Shown: positions 25,953 to 34,466 of the stretch, in pieces | Position numbering within the stretch: the first letter of the stretch is position 1 | Layout of the letters: the number at the start of each line of letters is the position of its first letter | Source: Chloroflexota bacterium | GTDB taxonomy: Bacteria; Chloroflexota; Limnocylindria; Limnocylindrales; CSP1-4 | Assembly: GCA_021787395.1 (NCBI GenBank) | Contig: JAJYLZ010000021.1 | Location: forward strand, 1 to 53,141 | DNA: 53,141 nt | Reading direction: 5' to 3' | The notes under the pieces: model-generated | Told to the model about the DNA's origin: nothing | The model's input: the letters and a program-made list of their open reading frames with translations, nothing else | Database searches by the model: none | Program-made: the position numbers and the translations under genes

Positions 25953-26986
25953 GCGCCACCGTCCTTGGCGGCTGCGGCAGGCGCGCCGCCAGCGTCGCCG
26001 CGGGCCGCCCCCAGCGCGAGGTCCGGCCAGATGGGGTGGAACGCCCCGAACCACTGCTCGGGCCCGTCAGCGAGCAGCGTCTCGAAGCAGGCAGCCAGGT
26101 TGGCGGTGATCGCGGTCACGCGCTGGCGGAGGCGGCCCTCGGCCGGGACTTCGAGGCGGACCAGCTTGCCGCGGTAGCGCAGGTCGGCCACCCGGCGAAC
26201 CGCGCCCACGTAGATCGGCAGCCCCGTCTCCGCCGCGAGCAGCGCCGGGCCGGCTGGGATCGGCGCCGGGTGCCCGAAGAACGGGACCTCGATGCCGTTG
26301 TGGAGCAGGTCGCGGTCCGAGACCATCCCCACCGACTCGCCGCGCCGGATCGCGGCCAGCAGCGCATGCCGGGCATCGGTCATGGGGATCACGTTCACCC
26401 CGACCCGGCGGCGGGACTCGAGGAACCAGCGAGCGATGGCGGGGTCCCGGACGATCTCCATCGGCGCGGTCACGTGGTGGCCCACCATCTCGCTCACGAG
26501 CACCACCGGGAACTCGATCGAGCCGTAGTGCATCCCCGTCAGGATCACCGGCCGGCCGGACCGGAGGGCGTCCGCCACCTCGTCCGGCGTCTCGATGTCG
26601 ATCCGCGCCAGGACGCGGTCAGCCGGCTCGGCGCCGGCGCGCGCGACCTCGAGGTAGTAGCGCGCCGCGTGCCGGAACGCCCGTCGGACAATCCGCTCCA
26701 GGGCATCGGGGTCGGTGGCCGCACGGCGGACGAGCGCGGAGCCGCGGCCCTGAGCGGCCAGCCCCTCGCAGACTCGGCCCAGGTTGGCGCGCGCCTGGGC
26801 GGCCCTCGCCGGCGCGGCGCGGTACCACAGCTCCCCGATGGTCTCGGCGGCGGCCACCAGCGGCGCCTCCGGCAGCCTGGCCAGCAGTCTCGTGCCGGCC
26901 ACGATCGCGGTTCCCCGCAGGCTGCCCCGACCGGGTGCCGCCCCGCCGTCGCCGGTCGCCGGGACCCGGCCCTGATCGACGCTCAC
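25949..26986 (-). CDS. LpxL/PatA-family membrane acyltransferase (second copy)
   Basis: 345 residues. After a short Gly/Pro-rich N-terminus comes TIGELWYRAAPARAAQARANL, then the HX4E catalytic motif in LTGMHYGSIEFPVVL (His153, Glu158). SDRDLLHNGIEVPFFG and PAGPALLAAETGLPIYVGAV follow. This is the LpxL (HtrB) fold, which in monoderms includes PatA, the acyltransferase of phosphatidylinositol mannosides. Start GTG at 26986, overlapping the preceding stop (GTGA). Lipid A genes are absent from the window, so a PIM substrate fits the operon better than lipid A. Confidence 0.82.
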   Translation of the reverse strand: MSVDQGRVPATGDGGAAPGRGSLRGTAIVAGTRLLARLPEAPLVAAAETIGELWYRAAPARAAQARANLGRVCEGLAAQGRGSALVRRAATDPDALERIVRRAFRHAARYYLEVARAGAEPADRVLARIDIETPDEVADALRSGRPVILTGMHYGSIEFPVVLVSEMVGHHVTAPMEIVRDPAIARWFLESRRRVGVNVIPMTDARHALLAAIRRGESVGMVSDRDLLHNGIEVPFFGHPAPIPAGPALLAAETGLPIYVGAVRRVADLRYRGKLVRLEVPAEGRLRQRVTAITANLAACFETLLADGPEQWFGAFHPIWPDLALGAARGDAGGAPAAAAKDGGA

Positions 26987-28059
26987 TCGGGCGCGCCCAC
27001 GGGCGCCGCTTCCGCCGCCTCCGCCGACCGACCCGCCGCGTCGGTCGACGGGTCCGCGGTCGCCGGTGAACCGGGCCGGCCCGCCAGCATCTCGGCCGCA
27101 CGCCGCTCCAACTCGGCCGCCTCGGCGTCGGAGGGCGGCCACATGGGCTTGAAGCTGTACCACTGGGCGGGCGCACGCGCGATCGTGCGCTCCAGGGCGT
27201 CGGCGATGCGCTGGGTGGCGACCTGGAGGTCGGCCGGGCTGGAGGACGGGACGGTGAACACGTCCTCGGACCCCACCGCGAACCGGCCGCCCCTGATCCG
27301 CCGGACCTCCATGAACGCGATGTTCGCGCCGGTCTTGGCCGCCAGCACCGCCGGCCCCGCCGGGAGCGTCGTCCAGGCGCCGAACAGCTTCACGGGAATG
27401 CCGTCCTCGCGATAGCCCCAGTCCACGAGGAGGGCCAGGATCTGGTTCTTGCGCAGGATGCCAAACAGCTCGCGGAGGTTCCGCCAGGGCACCACGTGGA
27501 CGCCCCAGGCCTCCCGGTTCTGGCGCAGGATCTCGAAGATCTCGGGGAACGCCGAGTCGTCCGCGACCACGTTGGCGGGGAAGCCCCGCCAGGCCACCCC
27601 GGCTGCGACCGCCTCGTTGTTGCCCACGTGCCCGGCGCACACGATCATCGACTTGCCGTGCGCCTGCCAGGCGCCCGCGATCCGGTCCACGCCGTCGCCC
27701 TCGACCAGCTTGGCGACCTCCTCGGCCGGGAGTGCCGGCAGCCGCATCAGCTCGACCATGTAGTGCGCGTACTCGCGGTAGGCGCGCAGGGCCATCCGCC
27801 GCACGCGCGGGTGGCCGGGCGGCAGGCCCAGCACCCGGCCGAAGTTGGCGTTGGAGTACGCGCGCTTCTTGGGCCACAACAGGTACGAGATCTGGTTGAA
27901 GCTGCCGATGACGGGCACGGTGAGCCCGGGCGGCAGATGGATGAGGGCGGCAGCCATCGCCCGATAGGCGATGACCGCCGCCTTCTCCACGAAGCGCGGG
28001 GGCGTCGTCTCGAGGCGCCGGTGCGGCGCCTCGAGCTTCCGGTTCTTGGTTTCGGTCAC
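26983..28059 (-). CDS. LpxL/PatA-family membrane acyltransferase (first copy)
   Basis: 358 residues of the same fold as its downstream neighbour but only distantly similar. [20 protein letters not shown] is near the N-terminus and HX4E is in [10 protein letters not shown] (His144, Glu149). [34 protein letters not shown] and [20 protein letters not shown] follow. A 50-residue Ala/Pro/Glu-rich tail ends it. ATG overlaps the ino1 stop (ATGA). Two such enzymes in one operon suggest acylation at two positions, as in Ac1PIM/Ac2PIM of mycobacteria, where only one of the two enzymes is well known. Confidence 0.82.
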   Translation of the reverse strand: MTETKNRKLEAPHRRLETTPPRFVEKAAVIAYRAMAAALIHLPPGLTVPVIGSFNQISYLLWPKKRAYSNANFGRVLGLPPGHPRVRRMALRAYREYAHYMVELMRLPALPAEEVAKLVEGDGVDRIAGAWQAHGKSMIVCAGHVGNNEAVAAGVAWRGFPANVVADDSAFPEIFEILRQNREAWGVHVVPWRNLRELFGILRKNQILALLVDWGYREDGIPVKLFGAWTTLPAGPAVLAAKTGANIAFMEVRRIRGGRFAVGSEDVFTVPSSSPADLQVATQRIADALERTIARAPAQWYSFKPMWPPSDAEAAELERRAAEMLAGRPGSPATADPSTDAAGRSAEAAEAAPVGAPE

Positions 28060-29249
28060 TTCCTCGCGGGTGCCTTCGTCCTCGTGGCCGCCGCGAGCGC
28101 CTTCGAGTGCTCCCTCGACTCGTCGGTGCCGACGAGCGTCTCGTTGTCGTCACCGCGGATGAAGGCCTCGACGCGCTCGCGCGCGACGTCGTCGTGAAGC
28201 TGGATCGGCGGGCTCTTCATGAAGTAGCTCGACGGAGCCACAAGGGTACCCTGCAGGCCGCGATCGAGGCCGATCTTGGCGCACCGCACCGCGTCGATGA
28301 TCACGCCCGCGGAGTTCGGGCTGTCCCAGACCTCCAGCTTGAGCTCGGCCTTGAGCGGCACGTCGCCGAAGGTCGTGCCCTCCATGACGATGTGGCAGTA
28401 CTTGCGGTCCTTGAGCCACGGCACGTAGTCGCTCGGCCCGACGTGGACGTTGTCCGCGTCGATGTCGTAGTCGAGCATGGACGTGACCGCGTTGGTCTTG
28501 GAGATCTTCTTGGACTCCAGGCGCTCGCGCTCGAGCATGTTCATGAAGTCGGTGTTGCCGCCGAAGTTGAGCTGGTAGGTGCGGTCGAGGCGGACGCCGC
28601 GGTCCATGAACAGGCGGGTCATCACGCGGTGCGTGATGGTCGCGCCCACCTGGCTCTTGATGTCGTCGCCGATGACCGGGAGGCCGGCGGCGGCGAACCG
28701 GCGCTGCCAGTACGGCTCGCGGCCGATGAACACCGGGATGGCGTTCACGAACGCGACGCCCGCCTGCAGCGCCTGCTCCGCGTACCACTTGGTGGCCTCC
28801 TCGCTCCCCACCGGGAGGTACGAGACCATGACGTCGACCTGGCGCTCCTTGAGGATGCCGACGACGTCCGCCGTGGGGCCGGGGGCCTTCTCGATGACCT
28901 GGGAGAGGTACTTCCCGAGGCCGTCGTGGGTCATGCCGCGCTCGACGGTGACGCCGACGTGCGGCACGTCCATGAAGCGGTACGTGTTGTTCTGGCCCGC
29001 GTAGATCGCCTCGGACAAGTCGTGCCCGACCTTGGTCACGTCCACGTCGAAGGCGGCCACGAACTCGATGTCGCTGATGTGGTAGTCGCCCAGCTGGACG
29101 TGCATCAGGCCGGGGACGAAGTCCTCGGGCTTGGCCTGCTCGTAGTAGTAGCGGCCCTGGATGAGGCTGCTGGCGCAGTTGCCCACGCCCACGATGGCGA
29201 CCCGGATCTTCTTCCGGGGCTCGGCGGGCATGCTCTCGCTAGGGGTCAC
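28056..29249 (-). CDS. ino1: myo-Inositol-phosphate synthase
   Basis: 397 residues close in pattern to the actinobacterial Ino1 enzyme, which converts glucose 6-phosphate to inositol phosphate using [20 protein letters not shown] (NAD fold), [51 protein letters not shown] and the [20 protein letters not shown] active-site block are all present. GTG start at 29249 with AAGGAG upstream; an internal ATG six codons later is possible. The enzyme supplies the head group for the PI-phosphate synthase encoded 37 bp upstream. Confidence 0.95.
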   Translation of the reverse strand: MTPSESMPAEPRKKIRVAIVGVGNCASSLIQGRYYYEQAKPEDFVPGLMHVQLGDYHISDIEFVAAFDVDVTKVGHDLSEAIYAGQNNTYRFMDVPHVGVTVERGMTHDGLGKYLSQVIEKAPGPTADVVGILKERQVDVMVSYLPVGSEEATKWYAEQALQAGVAFVNAIPVFIGREPYWQRRFAAAGLPVIGDDIKSQVGATITHRVMTRLFMDRGVRLDRTYQLNFGGNTDFMNMLERERLESKKISKTNAVTSMLDYDIDADNVHVGPSDYVPWLKDRKYCHIVMEGTTFGDVPLKAELKLEVWDSPNSAGVIIDAVRCAKIGLDRGLQGTLVAPSSYFMKSPPIQLHDDVARERVEAFIRGDDNETLVGTDESREHSKALAAATRTKAPARK

Positions 29250-29286
29250 CGTTTCTCCTTCTTCTGGACTGGGGCGCGGCTCCGGG

Positions 29287-29940
29287 CTAGCCGTTGTCGG
29301 CTTGCGCCTGGCGGAGCGTGGCGGCGATGCGCTGGATCGTGGTGATGGTGGCGAGCACGGCGATCAGGACGAGCGCGGCCTCGAGGACCGCCCCGCCCGG
29401 ACCCGACGCGCTCACGCCGGCGAGGCCGGACCAGATCAGCCCGACGGTGAGGATCACGAGCCGGATCTCGCGCGGGGCGAGCCCGACGTTGGCCATGCCG
29501 CTCCCGGGCACGTAGCCCAGGCTCTCGGCCTTGGCGCGGGTGTAGCTGACCATGAACGCGGAGGCCATGGCCGCCGCCGACAGGATCGCGACCGGATCGA
29601 CGCCCGCCGCCTGGCCGCCGGCTGCAATGCCGACGTAGACGACGCCCTCGCCCCACCGGTCGAACGTGGAGTCCATGAAGCCGCCGACCTTGCTCACCCG
29701 GTTCGTCGCGCGGGCGAGCGCGCCGTCGAACAGGTCGAACACGCCGCCGAAGATCACGAGCAGGCCCGCAGCCAGCCATGCCTGCAGGCCAGCCGCGATC
29801 GCGGCGACGACGGCGATGAGGAAGCCGATGACGGTCAGCGCGTTGGGGGACAGGCCAAGCTGGCCCAGCCCGACCGCGATGGGCGTCATCAGCCCCCGGA
29901 CCTTCGCCCGGAGCTCGGGCGAGACGATCGAGCCGCTCAA
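29287..29940 (-). CDS. pgsA1: CDP-alcohol phosphatidyltransferase, PI-phosphate synthase-like
   Basis: 217 residues, six membrane helices. The family motif D-x2-D-G-x2-A-R-x8-G-x3-D-x3-D is complete: [10 protein letters not shown] then GGFMDSTFD (Asp69, 72, 90, 94). The start is [15 protein letters not shown]. Next to ino1 and pimA it is best read as phosphatidylinositol-phosphate synthase, joining inositol phosphate to CDP-diacylglycerol. The TTG start at 29940 has AGGA upstream and overlaps the regulator's stop (TTGA). Upstream in-frame codons lie inside that regulator and were rejected. A phosphatidylglycerophosphate synthase role is the alternative but fits the operon less well. Confidence 0.85.
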   Translation of the reverse strand: MSGSIVSPELRAKVRGLMTPIAVGLGQLGLSPNALTVIGFLIAVVAAIAAGLQAWLAAGLLVIFGGVFDLFDGALARATNRVSKVGGFMDSTFDRWGEGVVYVGIAAGGQAAGVDPVAILSAAAMASAFMVSYTRAKAESLGYVPGSGMANVGLAPREIRLVILTVGLIWSGLAGVSASGPGGAVLEAALVLIAVLATITTIQRIAATLRQAQADNG

Positions 29941-30299
29941 CGTTCCTGCCTCCCGCGTGGCGCGTCGGTGTCGAGGCCGAGCGCCCGCAGCTCGCGGGCG
30001 ATGAAGGCCTCGAACGCCTCCGGCACGATGGTATGCAGAATCCCGCGACCCTCTCGGCGCGCTAGCACGAGGCCGACCTCGCGCAGCTTGCTCAGATGCC
30101 ACGAGACCAGCGGCTGGGAGAGGCCGACGGCGTCGACCAGCTCGGTGACGGTGGCCGGCCCGTCGGCCAGCCGCCGCAGGATGCGCAGCCGGTTCGCGTC
30201 CGCCAGCACCTTGTGGACCTTGCGCAGTTCGCGCAGCTCGTCGGGTACCTCGACGACGCTCGCGATGGTGCTCCGGATCCGGGCCGGGGAGGGCGACAC
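29937..30299 (-). CDS. ArsR-family winged-helix regulator
   Basis: 120 residues. LRKVHKVLADANRLRILRRL and the recognition region VTELVDAVGLSQPLVSWHLS then KLREVGLVLARREGRG are textbook ArsR/SmtB. There is no cysteine, so thiol-based metal sensing is unlikely. It heads the phosphoinositide operon and is translationally coupled to the PI-phosphate synthase. Palindromes on its own promoter suggest autoregulation of the whole operon. GTG start at 30299. The effector is unknown; a lipid precursor or inositol phosphate is an inference. Confidence 0.88.
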   Translation of the reverse strand: MSPSPARIRSTIASVVEVPDELRELRKVHKVLADANRLRILRRLADGPATVTELVDAVGLSQPLVSWHLSKLREVGLVLARREGRGILHTIVPEAFEAFIARELRALGLDTDAPRGRQER

Positions 30300-30351
30300 G
30301 GGCTTGCCTGGACCTCAGCGCGTTGGTGCAACCGCGGTCCCATAAACCACG

Positions 30352-30400
30352 GTTGATATCAACGGGCGTTGATGTTAGACACCGGACCCGCGGCTGTCAA
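30352..30400 (-). promoter_or_regulatory. Promoter and ArsR-type operator of the phosphoinositide operon
   Basis: On the minus strand TTGACA (30395-30400) and TAACAT (30372-30377) are exactly 17 bp apart, so transcription would begin near 30365. Overlapping the -10 and start point are three GTTGAT half-sites: the perfect palindrome GTTGATATCAAC (30352-30363) and ATCAAC-GGGC-GTTGAT (30358-30373). These resemble ArsR-family operators and lie where a bound repressor would block RNA polymerase. The leader before the regulator's GTG is about 65 nt. Confidence 0.7.
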
Positions 30401-30441
30401 CCCGGTCGTCGCCGCCAGGGCGGGACGCCGGCGCACTGCGG

Positions 30442-30795
30442 TCAGCCGCCCCTGCCCGGGGCCAGCTGCTCCCGCCACATAGCCTCGAGGATCTTCAGCT
30501 CGGCGCGCAGGTCTGCCTCTGAGGCCCCCGGCTCGACGTGGACGGTCTCGAGGACCTCGAACTCGAGCCCCTCGACGCCGTGCGTCCGGATGTCGCCGCC
30601 GAGCTGTCCGTCGAGCGCCCCGAGGGTGTTCGTGCTGACCGCGAACTCGAAGCGGTTCCGCGCGCCCGCGAGGTTGACGGCGGCGGCCACGAGCACGCGG
30701 CCCGTCGCCCGGTGGCGGACGGCATAGACGCCGGCGTCCGGCGGATGGCGCCGAGCCTCGTCGCGGAGTTGACGTCGCTGCGCGCGGTCGGTCAT
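30442..30795 (-). CDS. Small GIY-YIG-like protein
   Basis: 117 residues of a GIY-YIG-superfamily group common in Firmicutes and relatives. AGVYAVRHRATGRVLVAAAV corresponds to the GIY...YIG core. NLAGARNRFEFAVSTNTLG and LKILEAMWREQLAP follow. The second tyrosine motif is degenerate (VLVAA instead of YIG), so nuclease activity is doubtful. ATG at 30795 has GGAAGG eight bases upstream; an in-frame ATG 14 codons earlier is less likely. Standalone, upstream of the arsR operon on the same strand. Confidence 0.75.
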   Translation of the reverse strand: MTDRAQRRQLRDEARRHPPDAGVYAVRHRATGRVLVAAAVNLAGARNRFEFAVSTNTLGALDGQLGGDIRTHGVEGLEFEVLETVHVEPGASEADLRAELKILEAMWREQLAPGRGG

Positions 30796-30923
30796 CTGGC
30801 AGGCCTTCCAATGTGGCGGGAACGGCGGCCCGGCCACTCCAGCCCGGGCGTGACGGCGGATCCGGACGCCAGGAGTATCGCTGATCGTCCGGCCGCGCGG
30901 CGAGGCCGCCCTCTCTGCGGCCC

Positions 30924-30929
30924 TACACT
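30924..30929 (+). promoter_or_regulatory. TACACT -10 box, leaderless-type, for the MFS gene
   Basis: TACACT (four of six to TATAAT) ends six bases before the GTG start at 30936, and no Shine-Dalgarno is present. This is the layout of a leaderless transcript starting at or near the initiation codon. No clear -35 is seen. Confidence 0.4.
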
Positions 30930-30935
30930 CGCGCC

Positions 30936-32558
30936 GTGGAGCGACGCTCGTCAGGTGAGGCCGTGCTGCTCCTGGCCGTGCTCGGGGCCGGGGTGTTCCT
31001 CGCCGGGCTGGAGCTGATGATCACCGCGGTCGCCCTGCCGGCCATCGTCGCCGACCTGGCCGGCTGGCAGCGCCTCCGGGAGGCGTCCTGGATCATCAAC
31101 GGCTACCTGCTGGTCTATGTCGTCACGATGCCCCTGGCGGGGCGCCTGGGCGACCTGTGGGGCAACCGGCGGCCGTTCCTGGCCGCCCTGGCGGTGTTCA
31201 CGGTCGGCTCCGCGCTGGCGGGGGCCTCGCAGACCCTCGAGCAGTTGATCGCGGCCCGACTCCTGCAGGCGCTCGGCGGCGGGGCGCTGATCCCGCTCGC
31301 CACGTCGGCGGCGGCGCACCTGTTCGGCGGCCACGCGCGGCCGAGGGCGCTGGGCGTGGTGGGCGGGCTGACCTTCCTGGGCATGGCCGCGGGGCCGTTC
31401 CTGGGCGCCGCCATCCTCGACGCCGTCCACCCCGACGCCGCCATGGCCCGCCTCGGCGTCGCGCCGGGATCGGCAGTCCAGTCGCTGTTCGTCCCCGCGT
31501 GGCGCTGGATCTTCTACGTCAACGTGCCCGTGGGCATCGTGGCGATGGCGGTGGCGTGGGCCGCCTCGGCCGGCTGGGACACGCCCCGGCGTCCGGGCCG
31601 CGTGGATCTGGTCGGCGCCGGGCTGGTCGCGGCGGCGCTCGTCGGCACGCTCGGATCGCTGACGCTCCTCGGCAGCCAGTCGAGTGCCGCCGGAGGTGGC
31701 CTCGACCCGGTCCTCGTGGCGGCGGCGCTCGCGCTGCTCGCGGTCGTGGCGCTGCCCCTGGCGGTGGCCCACGGCCTGCGGGCACACGACCCGTTCCTCG
31801 ACCCCCGACTGTTCCGCCGGCCGGCCTTCGCGTCGGCTGCGCTCGTGTCGCTGCTGACGGGGTACGGGCTGGCCACCGCGATCGTGGGCGGCGCCGTGTT
31901 CGTGGACCGCGTGCTCTACGGCGGCCCCGACGACCAGCGCGTCGCCCTGGGCGCGCTGGCTGCCGCCACGGCGGTCGGCGCGCTCGCGTCGGGCTGGGCC
32001 CTGCGGGCCCTCGGACTGCGCCTCGTGACCGTCGCGGGGCTCGCCGCCTCGGTCGCGGGCCTGGTGCTCATGGCGGGCTGGACGCCCGGAACCACGGTCG
32101 ACGCGGCAGCAGGCGCCCTGGCCCTGTTCGGGGCCGGCTTCGGCCTCACCGTCACGCCCCGCTCGACCGCCGCCACCGAGGCGGTCGAGGCGTCGGCGTT
32201 CGGCGCCGCGGCCTCGGTGGTCACCGTCGCGCGCATGGCCGGCATGGCCGTCGGCCTGGCCATCCTGACCGCATATGGCTCCACCACCATCGACCACCTC
32301 TACGACCAGGTCTACGCGACGGCCGACGCCTACAAGCAGTTCATCCCCGAGGTGCTGCGCAGCCGGCCCCTCAAGGACGGCCAGGTGGTGGCGGCCCTCG
32401 AGTCGTGGGCGGCCAGGGAGGCCGCGCAGATCATGGTGGGCGTGTTCCTGCTGGCCGCCGCGGTCACCGCCGTCGCCGTGGTCCCGGCGCTCGTGCTGGG
32501 CGGCCGGCGGCGTATCCTCGCGATCGCCGAGGCGCCCGCCTCGAACCCGAAGCCGTGA
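30936..32558 (+). CDS. MFS exporter, DHA2 (EmrB/QacA) type
   Basis: 540 residues, about 14 predicted helices, matching the drug:H+ antiporter-2 subfamily. LDLM-like motif D1 appears as LELMITAVALPAIVADL. The loop 2-3 motif is GRLGDLWGNRRPFLAALAVF, and motif C-like GGLTFLGMAAGPFLGAAI is present. The long final loop (about 445-495) before the last helix is usual for 14-helix members. The first acidic position is Glu rather than Asp. Substrate unknown. It is followed eight bases later by the CorA-like gene, possibly as one transcript. Confidence 0.85.
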   Translation: MERRSSGEAVLLLAVLGAGVFLAGLELMITAVALPAIVADLAGWQRLREASWIINGYLLVYVVTMPLAGRLGDLWGNRRPFLAALAVFTVGSALAGASQTLEQLIAARLLQALGGGALIPLATSAAAHLFGGHARPRALGVVGGLTFLGMAAGPFLGAAILDAVHPDAAMARLGVAPGSAVQSLFVPAWRWIFYVNVPVGIVAMAVAWAASAGWDTPRRPGRVDLVGAGLVAAALVGTLGSLTLLGSQSSAAGGGLDPVLVAAALALLAVVALPLAVAHGLRAHDPFLDPRLFRRPAFASAALVSLLTGYGLATAIVGGAVFVDRVLYGGPDDQRVALGALAAATAVGALASGWALRALGLRLVTVAGLAASVAGLVLMAGWTPGTTVDAAAGALALFGAGFGLTVTPRSTAATEAVEASAFGAAASVVTVARMAGMAVGLAILTAYGSTTIDHLYDQVYATADAYKQFIPEVLRSRPLKDGQVVAALESWAAREAAQIMVGVFLLAAAVTAVAVVPALVLGGRRRILAIAEAPASNPKP

Positions 32559-32565
32559 GGCGCCG

Positions 32566-33606
32566 ATGCCGCCTGTCGTGAGCCAAGCCTCGGGTGATCC
32601 CGTGCCGGTCGGTGCGGCGCCCGCGCCTGCCGCGCACGCCGCGCCCGTGATGCGCGGTGTGGCGTGGTCGGCGGGCCGGTCGGTGCGGCTGGAGCAGCCC
32701 GAGGGGCTGGCGGCCGTCCTGCACGACCCGGCGGCGACGGTCTGGGTGGACGTCACAGCTCCCGACGGCGCATCGGTGGCCGAGGTCGCGGCGCTGCTCG
32801 ACCTCCACCCGCTGATCGCCGAGGACATCGCCGAGCGGAACCAGCGGGCGAAGTTCGAGGAGATCGAGGGGACGATCCACATCGTCATGTTCTCGGTCCG
32901 CTACGAGAACGGAGCCGTGGGCACCGTGGAGGTGGACCTCGTCCTCGGCGAGCGCTCGCTCTTGACGGTCCACGGAGAGGGCTGGGACCCGTTCCGCCTG
33001 GACCAGCTCCACGGCGACCCCGGCAGCGTGCTCGAGCGCGGCCCCGACTACCTGCTCTACGCGCTGACGGACGGGCTCGTCGACGCGCTGTTCCCGGTCA
33101 TGGACGCCATCGAGGACGAGATCGACGACCTGCAGGACGACGTGATCCGCAAGGCGACACCGGCCACGCTGGAGCGGCTGTTCGCCCTCAAGCGCGAGCT
33201 CATCAGCCTGCGCCGGGCCACCTCGCCGGCGCGCGAGATCTTCAACCAGCTCACCAACCGCGACCTCGCGCTCGTGTCGGCCGACCACGTCATCTATTTC
33301 CGCGACGTCTACGACCACCTGATCCGCGTGACGGACGAGCTCGACAACGACCGGGACCTGGTGGCCGGCACCCTCGACGTGTACCTGTCCACGATCAACA
33401 ACAACCTGTCGGTGATCATGAAGCGCCTGACCGGCGTCACCGTGCTGCTGGCGGGCATCGGCGCCTTCGCCGGCATCTTCGGCATGAGCGAGGCGGGCTC
33501 GGCGTTCGCGGGCACCGAGGCGATCGGCTTCTGGCTGGTCACGGCGGCGGTCTGCGGGGCGGCGGTCGTGCTCGCCTGGCTCCTGCACCGGATCGACTGG
33601 ATCTAG
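32566..33606 (+). CDS. CorA-family divalent cation transporter with GMS in place of GMN
   Basis: 346 residues with the CorA layout: an alpha/beta cytoplasmic domain (about 40-170), a long coiled stalk (LERLFALKRELISLRRATSP), the helix YLSTINNNLSVIMKRLTGVT and two C-terminal membrane helices. The pore-mouth signature reads IFGMSEAG, so the near-universal Asn of GMN is Ser (Gly306-Met307-Ser308). In canonical CorA this Asn coordinates hydrated magnesium, so ion selectivity or activity may differ. ATG start with GAGG upstream; the first 40 residues are an Ala/Pro-rich extension. It follows the MFS gene. Confidence 0.88.
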   Translation: MPPVVSQASGDPVPVGAAPAPAAHAAPVMRGVAWSAGRSVRLEQPEGLAAVLHDPAATVWVDVTAPDGASVAEVAALLDLHPLIAEDIAERNQRAKFEEIEGTIHIVMFSVRYENGAVGTVEVDLVLGERSLLTVHGEGWDPFRLDQLHGDPGSVLERGPDYLLYALTDGLVDALFPVMDAIEDEIDDLQDDVIRKATPATLERLFALKRELISLRRATSPAREIFNQLTNRDLALVSADHVIYFRDVYDHLIRVTDELDNDRDLVAGTLDVYLSTINNNLSVIMKRLTGVTVLLAGIGAFAGIFGMSEAGSAFAGTEAIGFWLVTAAVCGAAVVLAWLLHRIDWI

Positions 33607-33621
33607 CCCCCCGGGACGCCC

Positions 33622-33660
33622 GCCCCGCCTGCTGCGCGACGCTCGACGCACCGGCGGGGC
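33622..33660. terminator. Possible bidirectional hairpin between convergent genes
   Basis: GCCCCGCC (33622-33629) pairs perfectly with GGCGGGGC (33653-33660) across a 23-nt loop that can itself fold (GCGCGACGCTCGACGC). It lies between the convergent corA-like and sortase-like genes, where a terminator is expected, but it has no U-tract. The rest of this 130-bp gap is featureless. Confidence 0.35.
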
Positions 33661-33736
33661 CCGGCTTCTCCGCACACCCCCGATCGCGATGGTCCACGAA
33701 ACGCGGAACGACCGCAGGCGGGCTGGGAGGCGGCGT

Positions 33737-34462
33737 CTACCCGCAGACCACGGGGTGCGGCGTCGGGTGGGCGTCGGCCGGGTCCGCGCTGCCCACCGAC
33801 AGCGGCTTGGCCAGCACCTGCGTCTTGCCCGGCGTCCCGTGCGGCCCCTCGGACGTCTGGAGCCACAGCTCCTCCTGGGTGGCCGCCAGCGGGCGGTCGA
33901 GCGTGAGCTGGTGCGGGTAGACGTTGGTGATCTCGTACAGGTACAGCTTGTTGTCGCTCGTGTAGACCTGGACGATCATCCCCACCATCTTGTCCGGGGT
34001 GTGCTGCACCATCACGAGGTTGTAGATCGGCCCGAACATCCCGTCGCGGGCGTGCGCGAAGATGTAGGTCGCCTTGCCCGACCCCGGCTGCCCCAGCCGC
34101 GGGTCGGAGTAGTACATCGCGACGTTGCAGTACGGGTAGCCGCTGGGACCCGCGACGACGGGCAGGTCGATCCGCAGCGCCGGGATGACGATCCGGGTCA
34201 CGACCGGCTCGCCGCCTGACGGCGCGGGTGCGCTCGATGGCCCGGGGCTGGCCCCGGGGTCCACGGTCGGGACCTCGAACGTGACGGACGGCAGCGGCAG
34301 AGCCCCGCCGGCGCTCGGCGACGGCGTCGCCATGACGCCCGCGGTCGCCGGGTCCCCGTAGGCGAGCAGGCCCGCGGTGATCGCGACCACGCCCAGCGCG
34401 GTCAGCAGGGCCGGGACCAGCCGCGTGAGGAAGGCGCCGAGGTACCCGAGCAGCATGCGCAT
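33737..34462 (-). CDS. Sortase-fold membrane protein lacking the catalytic Cys (paralogue B)
   Basis: 241 residues: an N-terminal membrane anchor (10-35), a Pro/Ser-rich stalk (45-85), and a sortase-like beta domain. Seen are TRIVIPALRIDLPVV, TYIFAHARDGMFGPIYNL (catalytic His position, His137), VYTSDNKLYLYEITNV and LWLQTSEGPHGTPGKTQV. In sortases the last motif is TC followed by an Arg. Here it is Thr-Ser (Ser204) and Lys213. Two cysteines remain, in YPYCNVAMY (112) and at the C-terminus (240), and could form a disulfide. It starts four bases after its upstream paralogue's stop. It is probably a binding or structural protein rather than a transpeptidase. Confidence 0.65.
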   Translation of the reverse strand: MRMLLGYLGAFLTRLVPALLTALGVVAITAGLLAYGDPATAGVMATPSPSAGGALPLPSVTFEVPTVDPGASPGPSSAPAPSGGEPVVTRIVIPALRIDLPVVAGPSGYPYCNVAMYYSDPRLGQPGSGKATYIFAHARDGMFGPIYNLVMVQHTPDKMVGMIVQVYTSDNKLYLYEITNVYPHQLTLDRPLAATQEELWLQTSEGPHGTPGKTQVLAKPLSVGSADPADAHPTPHPVVCG

Positions 34463-34466
34463 CAGG

